DNA from: Clostridium sp. CX1
GTDB lineage: Bacteria; Bacillota; Clostridia; Clostridiales; Clostridiaceae
Assembly (NCBI RefSeq): GCF_025398335.1
Contig: NZ_JAODOO010000024.1
Span: 1 to 43,687 of the forward strand
Reading direction: 5' to 3'
Length of the DNA: 43,687 bases
Below, piece by piece: positions 8,461 through 16,983 of the stretch. The translations under genes and the position numbers were made by a program. Below the pieces are notes generated by a model that made no database searches, had not been told where the DNA came from, and saw only the letters and a list, made by a program, of their open reading frames with translations. Within the stretch, counting starts at the first letter, position 1; every line of letters starts with the position of its first letter.

Positions 8461-9549
8461 CTAATCCCTTATAAAAGGTTTTAAGAGCTTGCTTATTAAC
8501 TTTAAAAAATTAAACTCAACACTTTTATCTAAGGCTCGACTAGTCAGATTTCTGTTAAGTATGGAAACTAAAACATCCAGTTTATCATTATCCAGTTTTT
8601 CTAAACCTCTTCTAAGTACTAGCGAATCTTCGTAGGATTGTCGAAGTGGCTTAGTTAATTCATCATAACTTCCCTTTCTACATATATCCAAAGCTGCATA
8701 TATACCCGTTAACATAGCTGGAATTTGCCCGCACCCGTAGGCAGGCATAATAGCACCAAAACAGTTTCCTGTAAAATAGGTGTTGTTAATCTTGGGCTTC
8801 TTACAAATACCTACCTTATATCCTTTAATACTAAAGTTATCAGTAATGTTTAAGTTATTTCCAACATCTTCTTGAACCTCTTGGTAAAATCTACTCCACA
8901 ACTCATCCTTATCTATTCTATCTTCTTTTGTATACTCTGGATATGCAATAGAAATTTGTGCTCTACTTTGTGAAAAAGGCACTAAATATCCGTATCCTTT
9001 AGGTGCAAAATCATTATTATACCAAGTACTAATATGGCTAGGATTGAATTCTCCACCTATAGTAGCACCTATTATGCTAACCTGTAAATCCTGTGTGTAA
9101 TTTTTCATGCTAGCGGCGTCGTCTCCGTTCCCTGTGGCTATTACAATATGTGAGTAATCCTTTAACAATTCATTATAACTACACTGAGAATTATAAATTA
9201 TTTGGGATTTAATCTTTAAAAGTAGCTGATTCTCGAAAGAGTCCTCATGTCTTCCCCTAATATTAGAATAACCAAAGTTACCTTTTAAGTGTCCTTTTCT
9301 GTTTTTTGAATGTGCTGTTATTTCCTGCACCTCACTTATTGGTTTTAGGGTTATTCCATAGGTATCTTTCAAGTAATTTAAAGAATCACTTACTGGTCTT
9401 TCTAGTATATTAAAAATGTTCTCCATATTTACAAACCTGTCACCAACTCTACTTCTCTTTTCAAATATAGTAGGATAAATGCCCTGTTGTTCTAAAATAA
9501 TGGCACAGGCTAGTCCGGATAATCCAGCCCCCATAATAGCAACTTTCAT
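8461..9549 (-). CDS. FAD-dependent oxidoreductase, geranylgeranyl-reductase-like
   Basis: 362-residue flavoprotein. The N-terminal Rossmann motif G-A-G-L-S-G-L-A (residues 7-14) binds FAD. A middle H-I-V-I-A-T-G segment and a late G-N-C-F-G-A-I-M-P-A-Y-G-C-G-Q segment correspond to the second FAD contacts of the para-hydroxybenzoate hydroxylase/geranylgeranyl reductase superfamily. Anaerobic members reduce isoprenoid double bonds, but the catalytic motif is not clear enough to name a substrate. The C-terminal 70 residues are helical and basic. ATG has a GAAGGTAG site upstream. Appears monocistronic. Confidence 0.7.
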   Translation of the reverse strand: MKVAIMGAGLSGLACAIILEQQGIYPTIFEKRSRVGDRFVNMENIFNILERPVSDSLNYLKDTYGITLKPISEVQEITAHSKNRKGHLKGNFGYSNIRGRHEDSFENQLLLKIKSQIIYNSQCSYNELLKDYSHIVIATGNGDDAASMKNYTQDLQVSIIGATIGGEFNPSHISTWYNNDFAPKGYGYLVPFSQSRAQISIAYPEYTKEDRIDKDELWSRFYQEVQEDVGNNLNITDNFSIKGYKVGICKKPKINNTYFTGNCFGAIMPAYGCGQIPAMLTGIYAALDICRKGSYDELTKPLRQSYEDSLVLRRGLEKLDNDKLDVLVSILNRNLTSRALDKSVEFNFLKLISKLLKPFIRD

Positions 9550-9622
9550 AAATCTACCTTCTTTCCTCCTTTTTATACTATTATTAGTTTAAATACGGCT
9601 ATTTATTAAGCATTAAAAAACT

Positions 9623-9664
9623 AAAAAGCTATTACATCTTTAATATATGATGTAATAGCTTTTT
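9623..9664 (-). terminator. Terminator of the YbjQ gene
   Basis: A perfect 16-bp stem (9623-9638 with 9649-9664) whose A-rich outer end becomes a U run on the minus transcript. It starts right after the YbjQ stop codon and could also work on the plus strand. Confidence 0.8.
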
Positions 9665-9665
9665 G

Positions 9666-9986
9666 CTATTCAATAACTACCGCTGTACCTGCTGCAGTTA
9701 CCATGAGCATATTTCCTCCTTGCCCTAGTACCTGATAATCGATATCCACTCCTACAACAGCATTTGCACCTAAATTAGAAGCACGCTGCCTTAACTCTTC
9801 TATTGCATTTTCTCTTGCTTCTATCAATTCTGTTTCATAGGACTTTGATCTTCCGCCAAAGAAATTTGTTAATCCTGCTGCAAAGTCCTTTATAAAATCA
9901 ACACCGGATATAACCTCGCCAGCTACAAGTCCTCTATACTCGATAATTTTTCTTCCTTCAATATTATTGGTAGTAGTAATAATCAT
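9666..9986 (-). CDS. YbjQ/UPF0145-family protein
   Basis: 106-residue protein of the YbjQ (DUF74) family, once described as a putative heavy-metal-binding domain. Family features: start [20 protein letters not shown]-x-G-E-V, a helical centre with [14 protein letters not shown], and the end [13 protein letters not shown]. Members form pentameric rings in known structures; the role is unknown. AAGGAGGAG stands before the ATG. Single gene with its own terminator. Confidence 0.9.
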   Translation of the reverse strand: MIITTTNNIEGRKIIEYRGLVAGEVISGVDFIKDFAAGLTNFFGGRSKSYETELIEARENAIEELRQRASNLGANAVVGVDIDYQVLGQGGNMLMVTAAGTAVVIE

Positions 9987-10423
9987 TTTTACTCCTCCTT
10001 GATATATTTATAAAATTGTGAATATAAATATATATTTTACCATAACTATATTTTTATAAGCAAATATATTGAGATAAGTTTTAACATATCATGCCTAATA
10101 AGATACTAATAAGTTTTTTCATGATTTTTTATACCAACTTGCTAAATATAGTTAAAAAAATTAGTGCAGGAGGGACTGCACTAATTTTTAGGGTTATAGG
10201 GCTTTATAATTTATTTCAAACTATATTCACCTTTTTATATAGCATTTTTCATGCCAATAGTTCAAACATTGATTTATCTTAATTACATATTGAATTTTTT
10301 CATAATGATATTTTTATAATTTCAATATGATAATAAATTGCCTGTTTTTTTCATATTGAAACTTTTTCTCATTATAACTTATAATACATTAGAATTTTGA
10401 CATCCCTCCATACCTATATGATG
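9987..10423. other. Intergenic region with two inverted repeats, no supported gene
   Basis: 437 nt between two minus-strand genes. It holds a strong 13-bp hairpin at 10156-10189 and a weaker 11-bp inverted repeat (10320-10330 with 10351-10361; arms TTTCAATATGA / TCATATTGAAA). The latter may end transcription of the gene at 10424. A 63-codon frame at 10091 runs through the strong hairpin and has no ribosome binding site. Confidence 0.5.
10156..10189. terminator. Orphan terminator-like hairpin
   Basis: A perfect 13-bp stem AAAAATTAGTGCA / TGCACTAATTTTT with the 8-nt loop GGAGGGAC. It has A/U-rich flanks on both strands and so could terminate either way. It lies 234 nt past the stop of the gene at 10424 and 170 nt upstream of the YbjQ gene, so its transcript is unclear. 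Confidence 0.5.
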
Positions 10424-11011
10424 TTATTTTTTTAATTTTCCACTATGATATAAAATAGAGGCAATAAAAGCACCTAAAACCTTAACAAGAAGATCTGTTG
10501 CAGTATCAATAAGACCACCTTTTACCATATTACTTTTAAATAAATAATCTCCTACAAATTCAAATAGTTCCCATAAAGTACCTAATGCAATTGAAAAACT
10601 AAATGCAAATATTGTGTTGAAGAAAATAAATCGTTCTTTACTACTCCCTTGTTTATGTCTATATATACCTTTAATTAAGTATAATGCAATTATAACCATA
10701 TAAAAGCCTGACACAAAATGAAGAAGTAAATCCCACCACCAGAACTTAGTATATAGCCTTCCTATTTCTCCAAAATATTGTGCAGAGAAAATAAACGCCA
10801 TTACTACTACCTGAAAACTCCTTGGAAGATCTATCTTTCTCTTCTTAGCCAAATACGTTATTGCAAAAGGAATCGAAATAGATATTATACTTAGAATAGA
10901 TAAAAATAAGTTTTTCCATTCTTTCGTTACAGTGCTTGCAACAGCTGTTATTAATAAGATTACCTGAAAAACTACAAACAATATGTTACTTATAACCTTT
11001 TTATTATTCAT
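10424..11011 (-). CDS. Polytopic membrane protein, DUF2238/YjdF-like
   Basis: 195-residue membrane protein with about six helices. The conserved-looking loops are W-W-D-L-L-L-H-F-V-S-G-F, L-G-T-L-W-E-L-F-E-F and D-T-A-T-D-L-L-V-K-V-L-G-A, a pattern of D..H..E..D that matches the DUF2238 (YjdF) family of unknown function. These buried acidic and histidine residues suggest ion or metal binding, which is inference only. A GTG three codons upstream (11020) is possible, but AGAGTGAT lies better before the ATG at 11009-11011. Monocistronic. Confidence 0.7.
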   Translation of the reverse strand: MNNKKVISNILFVVFQVILLITAVASTVTKEWKNLFLSILSIISISIPFAITYLAKKRKIDLPRSFQVVVMAFIFSAQYFGEIGRLYTKFWWWDLLLHFVSGFYMVIIALYLIKGIYRHKQGSSKERFIFFNTIFAFSFSIALGTLWELFEFVGDYLFKSNMVKGGLIDTATDLLVKVLGAFIASILYHSGKLKK

Positions 11012-11139
11012 TAAAATCACTCTGCTTTACTATTTATAATTTAAGTTTTTTATTTTACAATACTTGTTAAAGTAAAGCCAATAACAAATCTATTTTTATC
11101 AATGTATACTTAAATTATACAATTAGCTTAAGCTCTTAA

Positions 11140-11826
11140 CTATTTTGCAGTTTTAATATCATTTACAATTTTTCTTTCTGAAACTGTGTCATATCCAATA
11201 GCCTTCTTAGGACATGCTATTGCACATTGGGCACATTGAATACAATCCGGATGGCTTAGAACATCTCCTTTATATTCGTAAGGTGATATACCCATTGGAC
11301 ATTTCCTATGGCATATCTTACAAGATACGCAAGATGAAGCTACCTCTAATATCTTTTTATCTTTTCTTAAGCTTGATATCAAGGCTGATATACTCCCCAT
11401 TGGACAGAAGTGACACCAGGTTCTGTGATTATAGAATAATGACAAAACTATACCTATTAAAGTAGTTATCATTATTATTCTATAGAATACCATACCTATT
11501 CCATAAAGGTTACCCCAATTTTGCTTAACACCTAACCCAAACATAGTAAACATAAATATTATAACAGCAATTCTAAAGAATTTAGATTTTAAAAATTCTG
11601 GAACCTTTCTCTTCTTGCTAAACCTTGATACTATATTGTCGTAAAAGTTTCCTCTTGGACATAAATTACCACACCAAAATCTTCCCTTGATGAAAGATAC
11701 TAAAACTGGTGCAACCATACATATAGTAGCAACTACTGCCAATCTCAAATCAAACATACCTGATATTGCAAAACCAATTAATAGTGTAAAGGAATACTTT
11801 TTCCATAACCTTAAAAACTTATCCAT
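11140..11826 (-). CDS. NapH-like membrane polyferredoxin
   Basis: 228-residue protein with about four transmembrane helices and two types of cysteine motif. Within the membrane part are W-C-G-N-L-C-P-R-G and W-C-H-F-C-P-M-G, as in NapH/CcoG/FixG proteins. The C-terminus carries two 4Fe-4S clusters (C-V-S-C-K-I-C-H-R-K-C-P and C-I-Q-C-A-Q-C-A-I-A-C-P). It should pass electrons between a membrane donor and a cytoplasmic or outer acceptor. AGGAGAG precedes the ATG. Its promoter carries a CsoR-type operator, so copper (or persulfide) control is likely; the related CcoG is a cupric reductase, but that function here is inference. A CcdA/TlpA pair is divergently placed. Confidence 0.85.
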   Translation of the reverse strand: MDKFLRLWKKYSFTLLIGFAISGMFDLRLAVVATICMVAPVLVSFIKGRFWCGNLCPRGNFYDNIVSRFSKKRKVPEFLKSKFFRIAVIIFMFTMFGLGVKQNWGNLYGIGMVFYRIIMITTLIGIVLSLFYNHRTWCHFCPMGSISALISSLRKDKKILEVASSCVSCKICHRKCPMGISPYEYKGDVLSHPDCIQCAQCAIACPKKAIGYDTVSERKIVNDIKTAK

Positions 11827-11855
11827 AATTCACTCTCCTAATAAAGTTCTACTCG

Positions 11856-11878
11856 AATATACCCCTGTAGGGTATATT
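11856..11878 (-). promoter_or_regulatory. CsoR/CstR-type operator
   Basis: Inverted repeat AATATACCC-CTGTA-GGGTATATT with perfect 9-base arms. Read on the minus strand its core ATACCC-TACAG-GGGTAT closely follows the known CsoR operator pattern TACCC-N5-GGGTA. It sits just after the expected start of transcription for the polyferredoxin gene, a position typical of repression. Confidence 0.7.
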
Positions 11879-11887
11879 ATAAATATT

Positions 11888-11915
11888 ATTATATATCCTT
11901 TATTTTAAATGTCAA
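11888..11915 (-). promoter_or_regulatory. Sigma-A promoter of the polyferredoxin gene
   Basis: TTGACA (11910-11915) and TATAAT (11888-11893) on the minus strand with 16 nt between them. Transcription would begin about 11881, directly before the CsoR-type operator. Confidence 0.75.
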
Positions 11916-12165
11916 GTACTTCAAACTACAGTCTTGAATACAATATGACATTTTATAGAAATAATTAACTCTTTTTTAACCTTAAATTAAAATTTTATTA
12001 AAACTCTCCTCTATGAATCTAATGTTTTTTTCTATTCACTATGTTATAATATTTACATTGTATAACATTCATATATCTCAATATTATAATATATGGATAT
12101 TGCCACATATTCTATTACTTTATATAAAGAATTCTTCATTATTATTGAAAGAAGGTGTTGAACTT

Positions 12166-12870
12166 TTGAATAACGTATCGCTAATCTTAGCTTTTGCTGC
12201 AGGCCTAATTTCCTTCTTATCTCCTTGCGTTTTACCACTTGTGCCTGCTTATGTAAGCTACTTTACTGGGGTGTCTGTAAAAGAAAATACCAGTAGAGAA
12301 GCTAAACTAAATATTTTAAATAAATCTCTTGGATTTATTTTAGGATTTTCTATGATATTTATAATAATGGGAGCTTCAATTACTTCTTTAGGTCAGTTAT
12401 TAATTAAAAATCAAAGTATATTTAGAAAAGCAGCTGGAATTTTAATATTTGTATTTGGATTACATACTTCCGGAATTTTTAGGATTAAGCTTCTATCTCA
12501 TGAAAAAAAACTTATTTCTTTTAAAAGCAACAAAGGAATCTTAGGATCATTTCTTATGGGTATGGCTTTTGCTGCTGGTTGGACTCCTTGCGTAGGGCCT
12601 ATTTTATCTTCTATACTTTTATATGCTGGTAGTATGGACACTATAGGAAGAGGAATTCTTCTTCTGACTGTTTATTCATTGGGTCTTGCTGTACCCTTCC
12701 TTCTAACAGCCTTAGCTGTAGGAAATTTATCTAGTAAAATTAGTAGATTACCAAAATATCTAAAAATAATATCTGTAGTTAGCGGTACGCTAATGATGAT
12801 AATGGGAATTTTAATTTTTACTAATAAGATTGCTATTCTAAGTGGCTATCTTAATTTTATCAATTTCTAA
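12166..12870 (+). CDS. CcdA-family thiol-disulfide transmembrane protein
   Basis: 234-residue protein with six hydrophobic helices. It carries the paired cysteine motifs of CcdA/DsbD-beta: S-P-C-V-L-P-L-V-P-A-Y in helix 1 and W-T-P-C-V-G-P-I-L in helix 4. It moves electrons from cytoplasmic thioredoxin to extracytoplasmic thiol proteins. The open frame extends to 12013, but the best start is TTG at 12166, 8 nt after GAAGGTG, directly before the first membrane helix; no ATG fits. The TlpA-like gene follows, the usual partner. Electrons would come from TrxB (26064) via a thioredoxin (inference). Confidence 0.88.
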   Translation: MNNVSLILAFAAGLISFLSPCVLPLVPAYVSYFTGVSVKENTSREAKLNILNKSLGFILGFSMIFIIMGASITSLGQLLIKNQSIFRKAAGILIFVFGLHTSGIFRIKLLSHEKKLISFKSNKGILGSFLMGMAFAAGWTPCVGPILSSILLYAGSMDTIGRGILLLTVYSLGLAVPFLLTALAVGNLSSKISRLPKYLKIISVVSGTLMMIMGILIFTNKIAILSGYLNFINF

Positions 12871-13028
12871 AGTTTAAATATTAAATAATTGCACTTGAAA
12901 ACAGCTGTATTATGTTAATATTTACATAACAGCAGTCAATCATTAATATAGTCAAAGCTTATGACTGATTGATATTATAGGATATAGACCTTGTAAAAAA
13001 TCATAATAATATGGATTGGAGAACTGAT
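12871..13028 (+). other. Hairpin-rich spacer between ccdA-like and tlpA-like genes
   Basis: 158 nt containing CTGTATTATGT / ACATAACAG at about 12905-12933, then nested repeats TCAATCA / TGATTGA and AGTCA / TGACT at about 12935-12975. There is no U run, so these are not plain terminators. They may set the relative expression of the two genes. Confidence 0.35.
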
Positions 13029-13559
13029 GTGAAAAAGAAAATATTATTAGCAGTTTTGTTACTTATACTTATTGGTGGAGCTTCTTATGACTACTTTATA
13101 TATAGTAAAAAACCTACTCAGAATAACAATGGTGTAAATATTAAAAATGTAAAGACAAAAGCTCCTGACTTTAAACTTAAAGATCTTGATGGTAAAGAAA
13201 TTTCTTTAAGTGATTTTAAAGGAAAAAAAGTCTATATAAATTTCTTTGCAACCTGGTGTCCGCCTTGTAAAGAAGAAATGCCTGATTTAGAAAAACTTTA
13301 TCAAGAAACGAAAAACAGTGATTTAGTAATATTAGCAATTAGTGGTGGAGAGGATAAAGCTACAGTAGAAAATTTCGTTAAAGAAAATAATTATAACTTT
13401 AAGGTACTGCTAGACCCAGACGGTGTTGCTAACATAAGTTACAATATATCCTCAATTCCAACTTCTTACTTTATCGATGAAAATGGTAATATCGTAAATA
13501 AGCGTGCAGGACTTATGACTTTAAATCAAATGAAGGCTTATGTAGAAAATATTAAATAA
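13029..13559 (+). CDS. TlpA/ResA-like membrane-anchored thioredoxin
   Basis: 176-residue protein: an N-terminal anchor helix (about residues 4-22), a short linker, then a thioredoxin fold with the active site F-A-T-W-C-P-P-C-K-E-E-M-P. It also has the cis-proline segment S-I-P-T-S-Y-F-I-D typical of the TlpA/ResA/AhpC-TSA group. It would reduce disulfides outside the membrane, re-reduced by the CcdA-like protein upstream. A longer frame starts at ATG 13011, but GGAG lies 7 nt before the GTG at 13029 and the following K-K-K-I-L-L is a proper signal-anchor start. Confidence 0.9.
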   Translation: MKKKILLAVLLLILIGGASYDYFIYSKKPTQNNNGVNIKNVKTKAPDFKLKDLDGKEISLSDFKGKKVYINFFATWCPPCKEEMPDLEKLYQETKNSDLVILAISGGEDKATVENFVKENNYNFKVLLDPDGVANISYNISSIPTSYFIDENGNIVNKRAGLMTLNQMKAYVENIK

Positions 13560-13578
13560 TTCGACGTTATATTTTAGC

Positions 13579-13626
13579 AAAAAAGTTCAGTATAAACTAC
13601 TTGATATTTTATACTGAACTTTTTTA
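13579..13626. terminator. Bidirectional terminator, tlpA-like / ABC operon
   Basis: An 18-bp stem (13579-13596 with 13608-13625), an 11-nt loop and a T run on either strand, placed between the convergent TlpA-like gene and the end of the ABC importer operon. Confidence 0.85.
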
Positions 13627-13631
13627 TTCAA

Positions 13632-14588
13632 TTAAAGCATATGACAGGCAACAATATGATTTGTTTTTATTTCTTTTAAGTCTGGTTTTTCCTCAAAGCA
13701 CTTATCTGTACATTTTGTACATCTCCATTTAAAACCGCAACCAGACTCTGTAGAAGAAGTAGTTTCTCTCTCCTCTGTAACTATACTTATCTCATGATCA
13801 TTTCTACCTTTAATATAAAACACTGAAGACAATAATGTTTCTGTATATGGATGAGCTGCATCTGTAGTAAGTCTATGACTATCAATAATTTCAACAATTT
13901 GTCCAAGATACATTACTATGATTCTGTCACTAATGTTTCTAACCACAGCTAAATCATGCCCAATAAAAATATAAGACAATCCTTTTTCCTTCTGCAAATT
14001 CATAAGAAGGTCAATTACTTGCTGTTGAGTAGATACATCTAGAGCGGAAGTAATCTCATCACATATTATAATTTCAGGTTTTAGGGACAATGCTCTAGCT
14101 ATTGCAACTCTCTGCTTTTGCCCTCCGCTTAACTGATGAGGATATCTTTCTAAAATGTTATCAGTGAGCCCAACCATTTGTAAAAGTTTTTTCACTTCAT
14201 ATTTAGCTTCTAATTTGTTCATAATCTTAAAATTTAATAGCGGCTCGCTTACAAAGTCCTCAATCTTCATACGAGGGTTAAAGAATTCAGAAGTATCTTG
14301 AAATATCATCTGTAATTTTCTTCTATGTTGTCTAAGATCTTCTCCTCTTAAATTGCTAATATCCCTATTATTATAGATAATACTTCCAGTATTTATAGTT
14401 TCCAAATGTGCAATTATCTTTGCTAAAGTACTTTTACCACATCCGCTTTCTCCAACTATACCTAAACATTCTCCTGAATATAATTCTAGACTTACGTTGT
14501 CAACTGCAGTTAATTTTTTCCCATCTGGCAAATTAAACTGCTTCGTAACGTTTTTTGTCTTCAATATAGGCTGATTTTTTTCTAACAA
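13632..14588 (-). CDS. ABC importer ATPase, OppF/NikE/DppF type
   Basis: 318-residue ATP-binding subunit. Walker A G-E-S-G-C-G-K-S-T, signature L-S-G-G-Q-K-Q-R, and Walker B I-I-I-C-D-E followed by the D-loop and H-loop (F-I-G-H-D). It has the OppF-type C-terminal Cys-rich tail (C-G-F-K-W-R-C-x-x-C-x-x-x-C and a final V-A-C-H), which in some OppD/F proteins binds an iron-sulfur cluster. The frame opens at 14642, but TTG at 14586-14588 has GGAGGAG 7 nt upstream. This makes a 56-bp overlap in another frame with the preceding ATPase gene. Last gene of the importer operon. Confidence 0.88.
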   Translation of the reverse strand: MLEKNQPILKTKNVTKQFNLPDGKKLTAVDNVSLELYSGECLGIVGESGCGKSTLAKIIAHLETINTGSIIYNNRDISNLRGEDLRQHRRKLQMIFQDTSEFFNPRMKIEDFVSEPLLNFKIMNKLEAKYEVKKLLQMVGLTDNILERYPHQLSGGQKQRVAIARALSLKPEIIICDEITSALDVSTQQQVIDLLMNLQKEKGLSYIFIGHDLAVVRNISDRIIVMYLGQIVEIIDSHRLTTDAAHPYTETLLSSVFYIKGRNDHEISIVTEERETTSSTESGCGFKWRCTKCTDKCFEEKPDLKEIKTNHIVACHML

Positions 14589-15378
14589 GGTTACACTCCT
14601 CCAATTGAGGCACTGCTGATAACAGATTTTTAGTATGCTCACAACCTGGGCTGTCTATTATCTGTTCTCTAGTCCCCCACTCAACTAATTCTCCCTGATG
14701 CATTACCCCTATGGTATCGCAGATATATGACGCTAATGCAATGTTATGGGTTACTATTATTATGCTTGTGTTAAAGTTATTTCTTAATTCCATCATCTGT
14801 CTTACAATCTGTGCTTGTACAGTTGGATCAAGAGCACTAGTAGGCTCATCTGCTAAAAAAAGTTCTGGTTCCATAGTCATTGCCATTGCAATAGCTACTC
14901 TTTGCTTCATACCTCCACTCAATTGAAATGGATAAGAGTTCATTATATTGTCTTCCTTCTTTAAGTACATTTTTTTAAGCATTTTAACTGCCTCATTATA
15001 GGCAGCAGCTTTCGAAATAGAAAAGTGACTCCTTATACTTTCAATAAATTGATCTCCAATCTTCCTAATAGGCGTTAGTGATCTTCCAGCATCCTGAAAT
15101 ACCATTCCTATCCTAGTTCCCCGAATTTCTCTCCATTCCTTCTTAGAACACTCTAATAGATTTTTCTCCTTAAAAATTATTTCTCCTGATGAAATAGAAC
15201 TTCCTTTTGGAAGCAATCCTAATATGGATCGTATAAGGGTTGACTTTCCACTTCCACTTTCACCTACAATTCCTACTATTTCTTTATGACCAATTGACAT
15301 ATTTACATTTTTTACAACCGGAGCTTCCATCCCATATTTTATAGACAAATTTTTAACTTCTAAAATTTCCCTATTCAT
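14533..15378 (-). CDS. ABC importer ATPase, OppD/NikD/DppD type
   Basis: 281-residue ATP-binding subunit pairing with the next gene product. Walker A G-E-S-G-S-G-K-S-T, signature L-S-G-G-M-K-Q-R, Walker B L-F-L-A-D-E-P-T-S-A-L-D, H-loop I-V-T-H. The region after the Q-loop (V-F-Q-D-A-G-R-S-L-T-P-I) is typical of the nickel/peptide importer group. It is shorter than many OppD proteins because the C-terminal extension is reduced. Its ATG overlaps the stop codon of the binding-protein gene (TAATG), so the two are translationally coupled. Confidence 0.88.
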   Translation of the reverse strand: MNREILEVKNLSIKYGMEAPVVKNVNMSIGHKEIVGIVGESGSGKSTLIRSILGLLPKGSSISSGEIIFKEKNLLECSKKEWREIRGTRIGMVFQDAGRSLTPIRKIGDQFIESIRSHFSISKAAAYNEAVKMLKKMYLKKEDNIMNSYPFQLSGGMKQRVAIAMAMTMEPELFLADEPTSALDPTVQAQIVRQMMELRNNFNTSIIIVTHNIALASYICDTIGVMHQGELVEWGTREQIIDSPGCEHTKNLLSAVPQLEECNLVRKKSAYIEDKKRYEAV

Positions 15379-16934
15379 TATTTTATACTCACCTTGTTAT
15401 CTAAAATATAGTAATCAAGAGGATGCATTTGTAGTCCAGTAACTGAATTTTTACTAACTATATTAAGCATTGGTGAAACCAAGAATATATCTGCATTGTC
15501 CTCTAATAATTTCTGCTGTACTTTTGTGGCAATATCATATCTTGCCTCAGTATTTTGTTCAGTCCTTAATCTGTCAATAAGTGCATCCACCTCTTTGCTA
15601 CTGTACCCACCATAATTTTCACTTCCTCCTGTTTTAAAATATGATTCTAGGAAAGACTGCGGATCTCCTGTTACTGCTGTATTTACACTTAATAAGCAAA
15701 GATCAAAGTTCTTACTCTTTAATACATTTGCAACAGATTCGTAAGATTGAAGCTTAGTTGCTATACCAATTTCCTTAAGTTGTGCTTGCATTGCTTCTGC
15801 AATCACAGGCAGTTCTGAACGAGTTGTATAAAAAGCTAAATTCAGCTCTAACTTCTTACCATTCTTCTCTAAAATACCATCTCCATCTGCATCTTGATAC
15901 CCTGCACTACTTAAAATCTTAGATGCTTCTGCTTTATTATATTTATATCCTTTAAGCTTTATATTACCAAAGGGCAGTACTCCTGGAAAAGGTCCAAGGG
16001 CCGATACCGCACTACCCTTTAACAAAGTATTAGCATAGGTTTCTCTGTCAACGCCTAAAGCAATAGCTTTACGGACTGCTGTATCCTTTAAAAACTCATT
16101 ATTTAAGTTTTCATAGGATAGTATTATTCTAAGGCTAGAAATTTTATCTATATTATATTTAGCTTTGTCCTTAAATAGTGAGATGCTATTACTGGGAATA
16201 TTGGTTGCAGCATCAATTTTCCCTGACTGTAATGCCATAGCACGGGTGTTGTCATCTTTAATATATTTGAAAGTTGCTTCATCTAAAGGAGCCTTCTCTC
16301 CCCAGTAATCCTTATATTTTTCTACTACCACCTGTGAGTTTGCAACATAAGATTTAACCTTGAAAGGGCCAGTACACACAGGAGCTCTTTCAAAGCTATC
16401 TGCCGCCGCACTAGTATCTACTATTGTAGTAAGAGGATCTGCAATATTACCTAAAAATGCTTCATGTGGTGTTTTAGTAGTTATAGTAAGTTCTTGTCCA
16501 CTTGCAACTATAGCCTTAACAAATAGTATCTCCTGTGTTCTCGGATTTAATTTTAATGCTCTTTCGAGAGATAATTTTGCAGCCTCAGCAGTAACTGCTT
16601 TGCCATTATGGAACTTAACTTTCTCCCTAATATGAAACTTCCATGTCAAAGAATCTACTCTTTGCCAGGAGTCTGCTATAGCAGGCTCTATCTTCATATC
16701 CTTATTAAATTTAACTAAAGTTTCACCTACTCCAAACCTAGAAACAAACCAGCCATTAAATTCAAGGGCAGGATCTAGATTAGTGTGAAAATTATTTAAT
16801 CCAAATATAATGTTTTTTTCCTTTTCATTATTGCTTTTATTTACAGCAGCGCTATTATTGCAAGCTGTAAGACTTGTACATAATAAAGCAGCTGCCAGTA
16901 TTGATGCTAGCTTCTTCGTTAATTGAATTTTCAT
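15378..16934 (-). CDS. ABC importer substrate-binding lipoprotein (nickel/peptide/opine family)
   Basis: 518-residue extracytoplasmic solute-binding protein of family 5 (SBP_bac_5). A lipoprotein signal ends in L-T-A-C (Cys at about residue 25). The mature part shows the family pattern A-I-A-D-S-W, W-K-F-H-I-R-E-K-V-K-F-H-N-G and A-x-A-A-K-L-S-L. The start F-H-T-N-L-D-P-A-L-E-F-N-G-W resembles nickel-type NikA relatives in Firmicutes more than peptide-binding OppA. The ligand could be nickel, a nickel-histidine or opine chelate, or a short peptide; sequence alone does not decide. AAGGAGAG precedes the ATG. Confidence 0.87.
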   Translation of the reverse strand: MKIQLTKKLASILAAALLCTSLTACNNSAAVNKSNNEKEKNIIFGLNNFHTNLDPALEFNGWFVSRFGVGETLVKFNKDMKIEPAIADSWQRVDSLTWKFHIREKVKFHNGKAVTAEAAKLSLERALKLNPRTQEILFVKAIVASGQELTITTKTPHEAFLGNIADPLTTIVDTSAAADSFERAPVCTGPFKVKSYVANSQVVVEKYKDYWGEKAPLDEATFKYIKDDNTRAMALQSGKIDAATNIPSNSISLFKDKAKYNIDKISSLRIILSYENLNNEFLKDTAVRKAIALGVDRETYANTLLKGSAVSALGPFPGVLPFGNIKLKGYKYNKAEASKILSSAGYQDADGDGILEKNGKKLELNLAFYTTRSELPVIAEAMQAQLKEIGIATKLQSYESVANVLKSKNFDLCLLSVNTAVTGDPQSFLESYFKTGGSENYGGYSSKEVDALIDRLRTEQNTEARYDIATKVQQKLLEDNADIFLVSPMLNIVSKNSVTGLQMHPLDYYILDNKVSIK

Positions 16935-16983
16935 TTGTAAATCTCTCCTTTTTAATGGACTTTATTAAAATCTTTATAGTGTA

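Larger units (their letters stand above)
11827..12165. other. Divergent intergenic region, polyferredoxin / ccdA
   Basis: 339 nt. It contains the CsoR-type operator (11856-11878) and minus promoter (11888-11915) described separately, and a TATAAT at 12045-12050 that could serve the ccdA-like gene on the plus strand. The frame upstream of the chosen ccdA start is open, but its translation is low-complexity and Ile/Tyr-rich; I treat it as non-coding. Confidence 0.5.

Noticed and set aside
10091-10282. 63-codon plus-strand frame
   Set aside because: No ribosome binding site; it runs through a perfect 13-bp hairpin and has random-looking Ile/Phe-rich content.
12013-12165. N-terminal extension of the CcdA-like protein
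   Set aside because: The extra 51 residues are AT-driven and contain the likely promoter; the TTG at 12166 has the proper ribosome binding site and begins the first helix.
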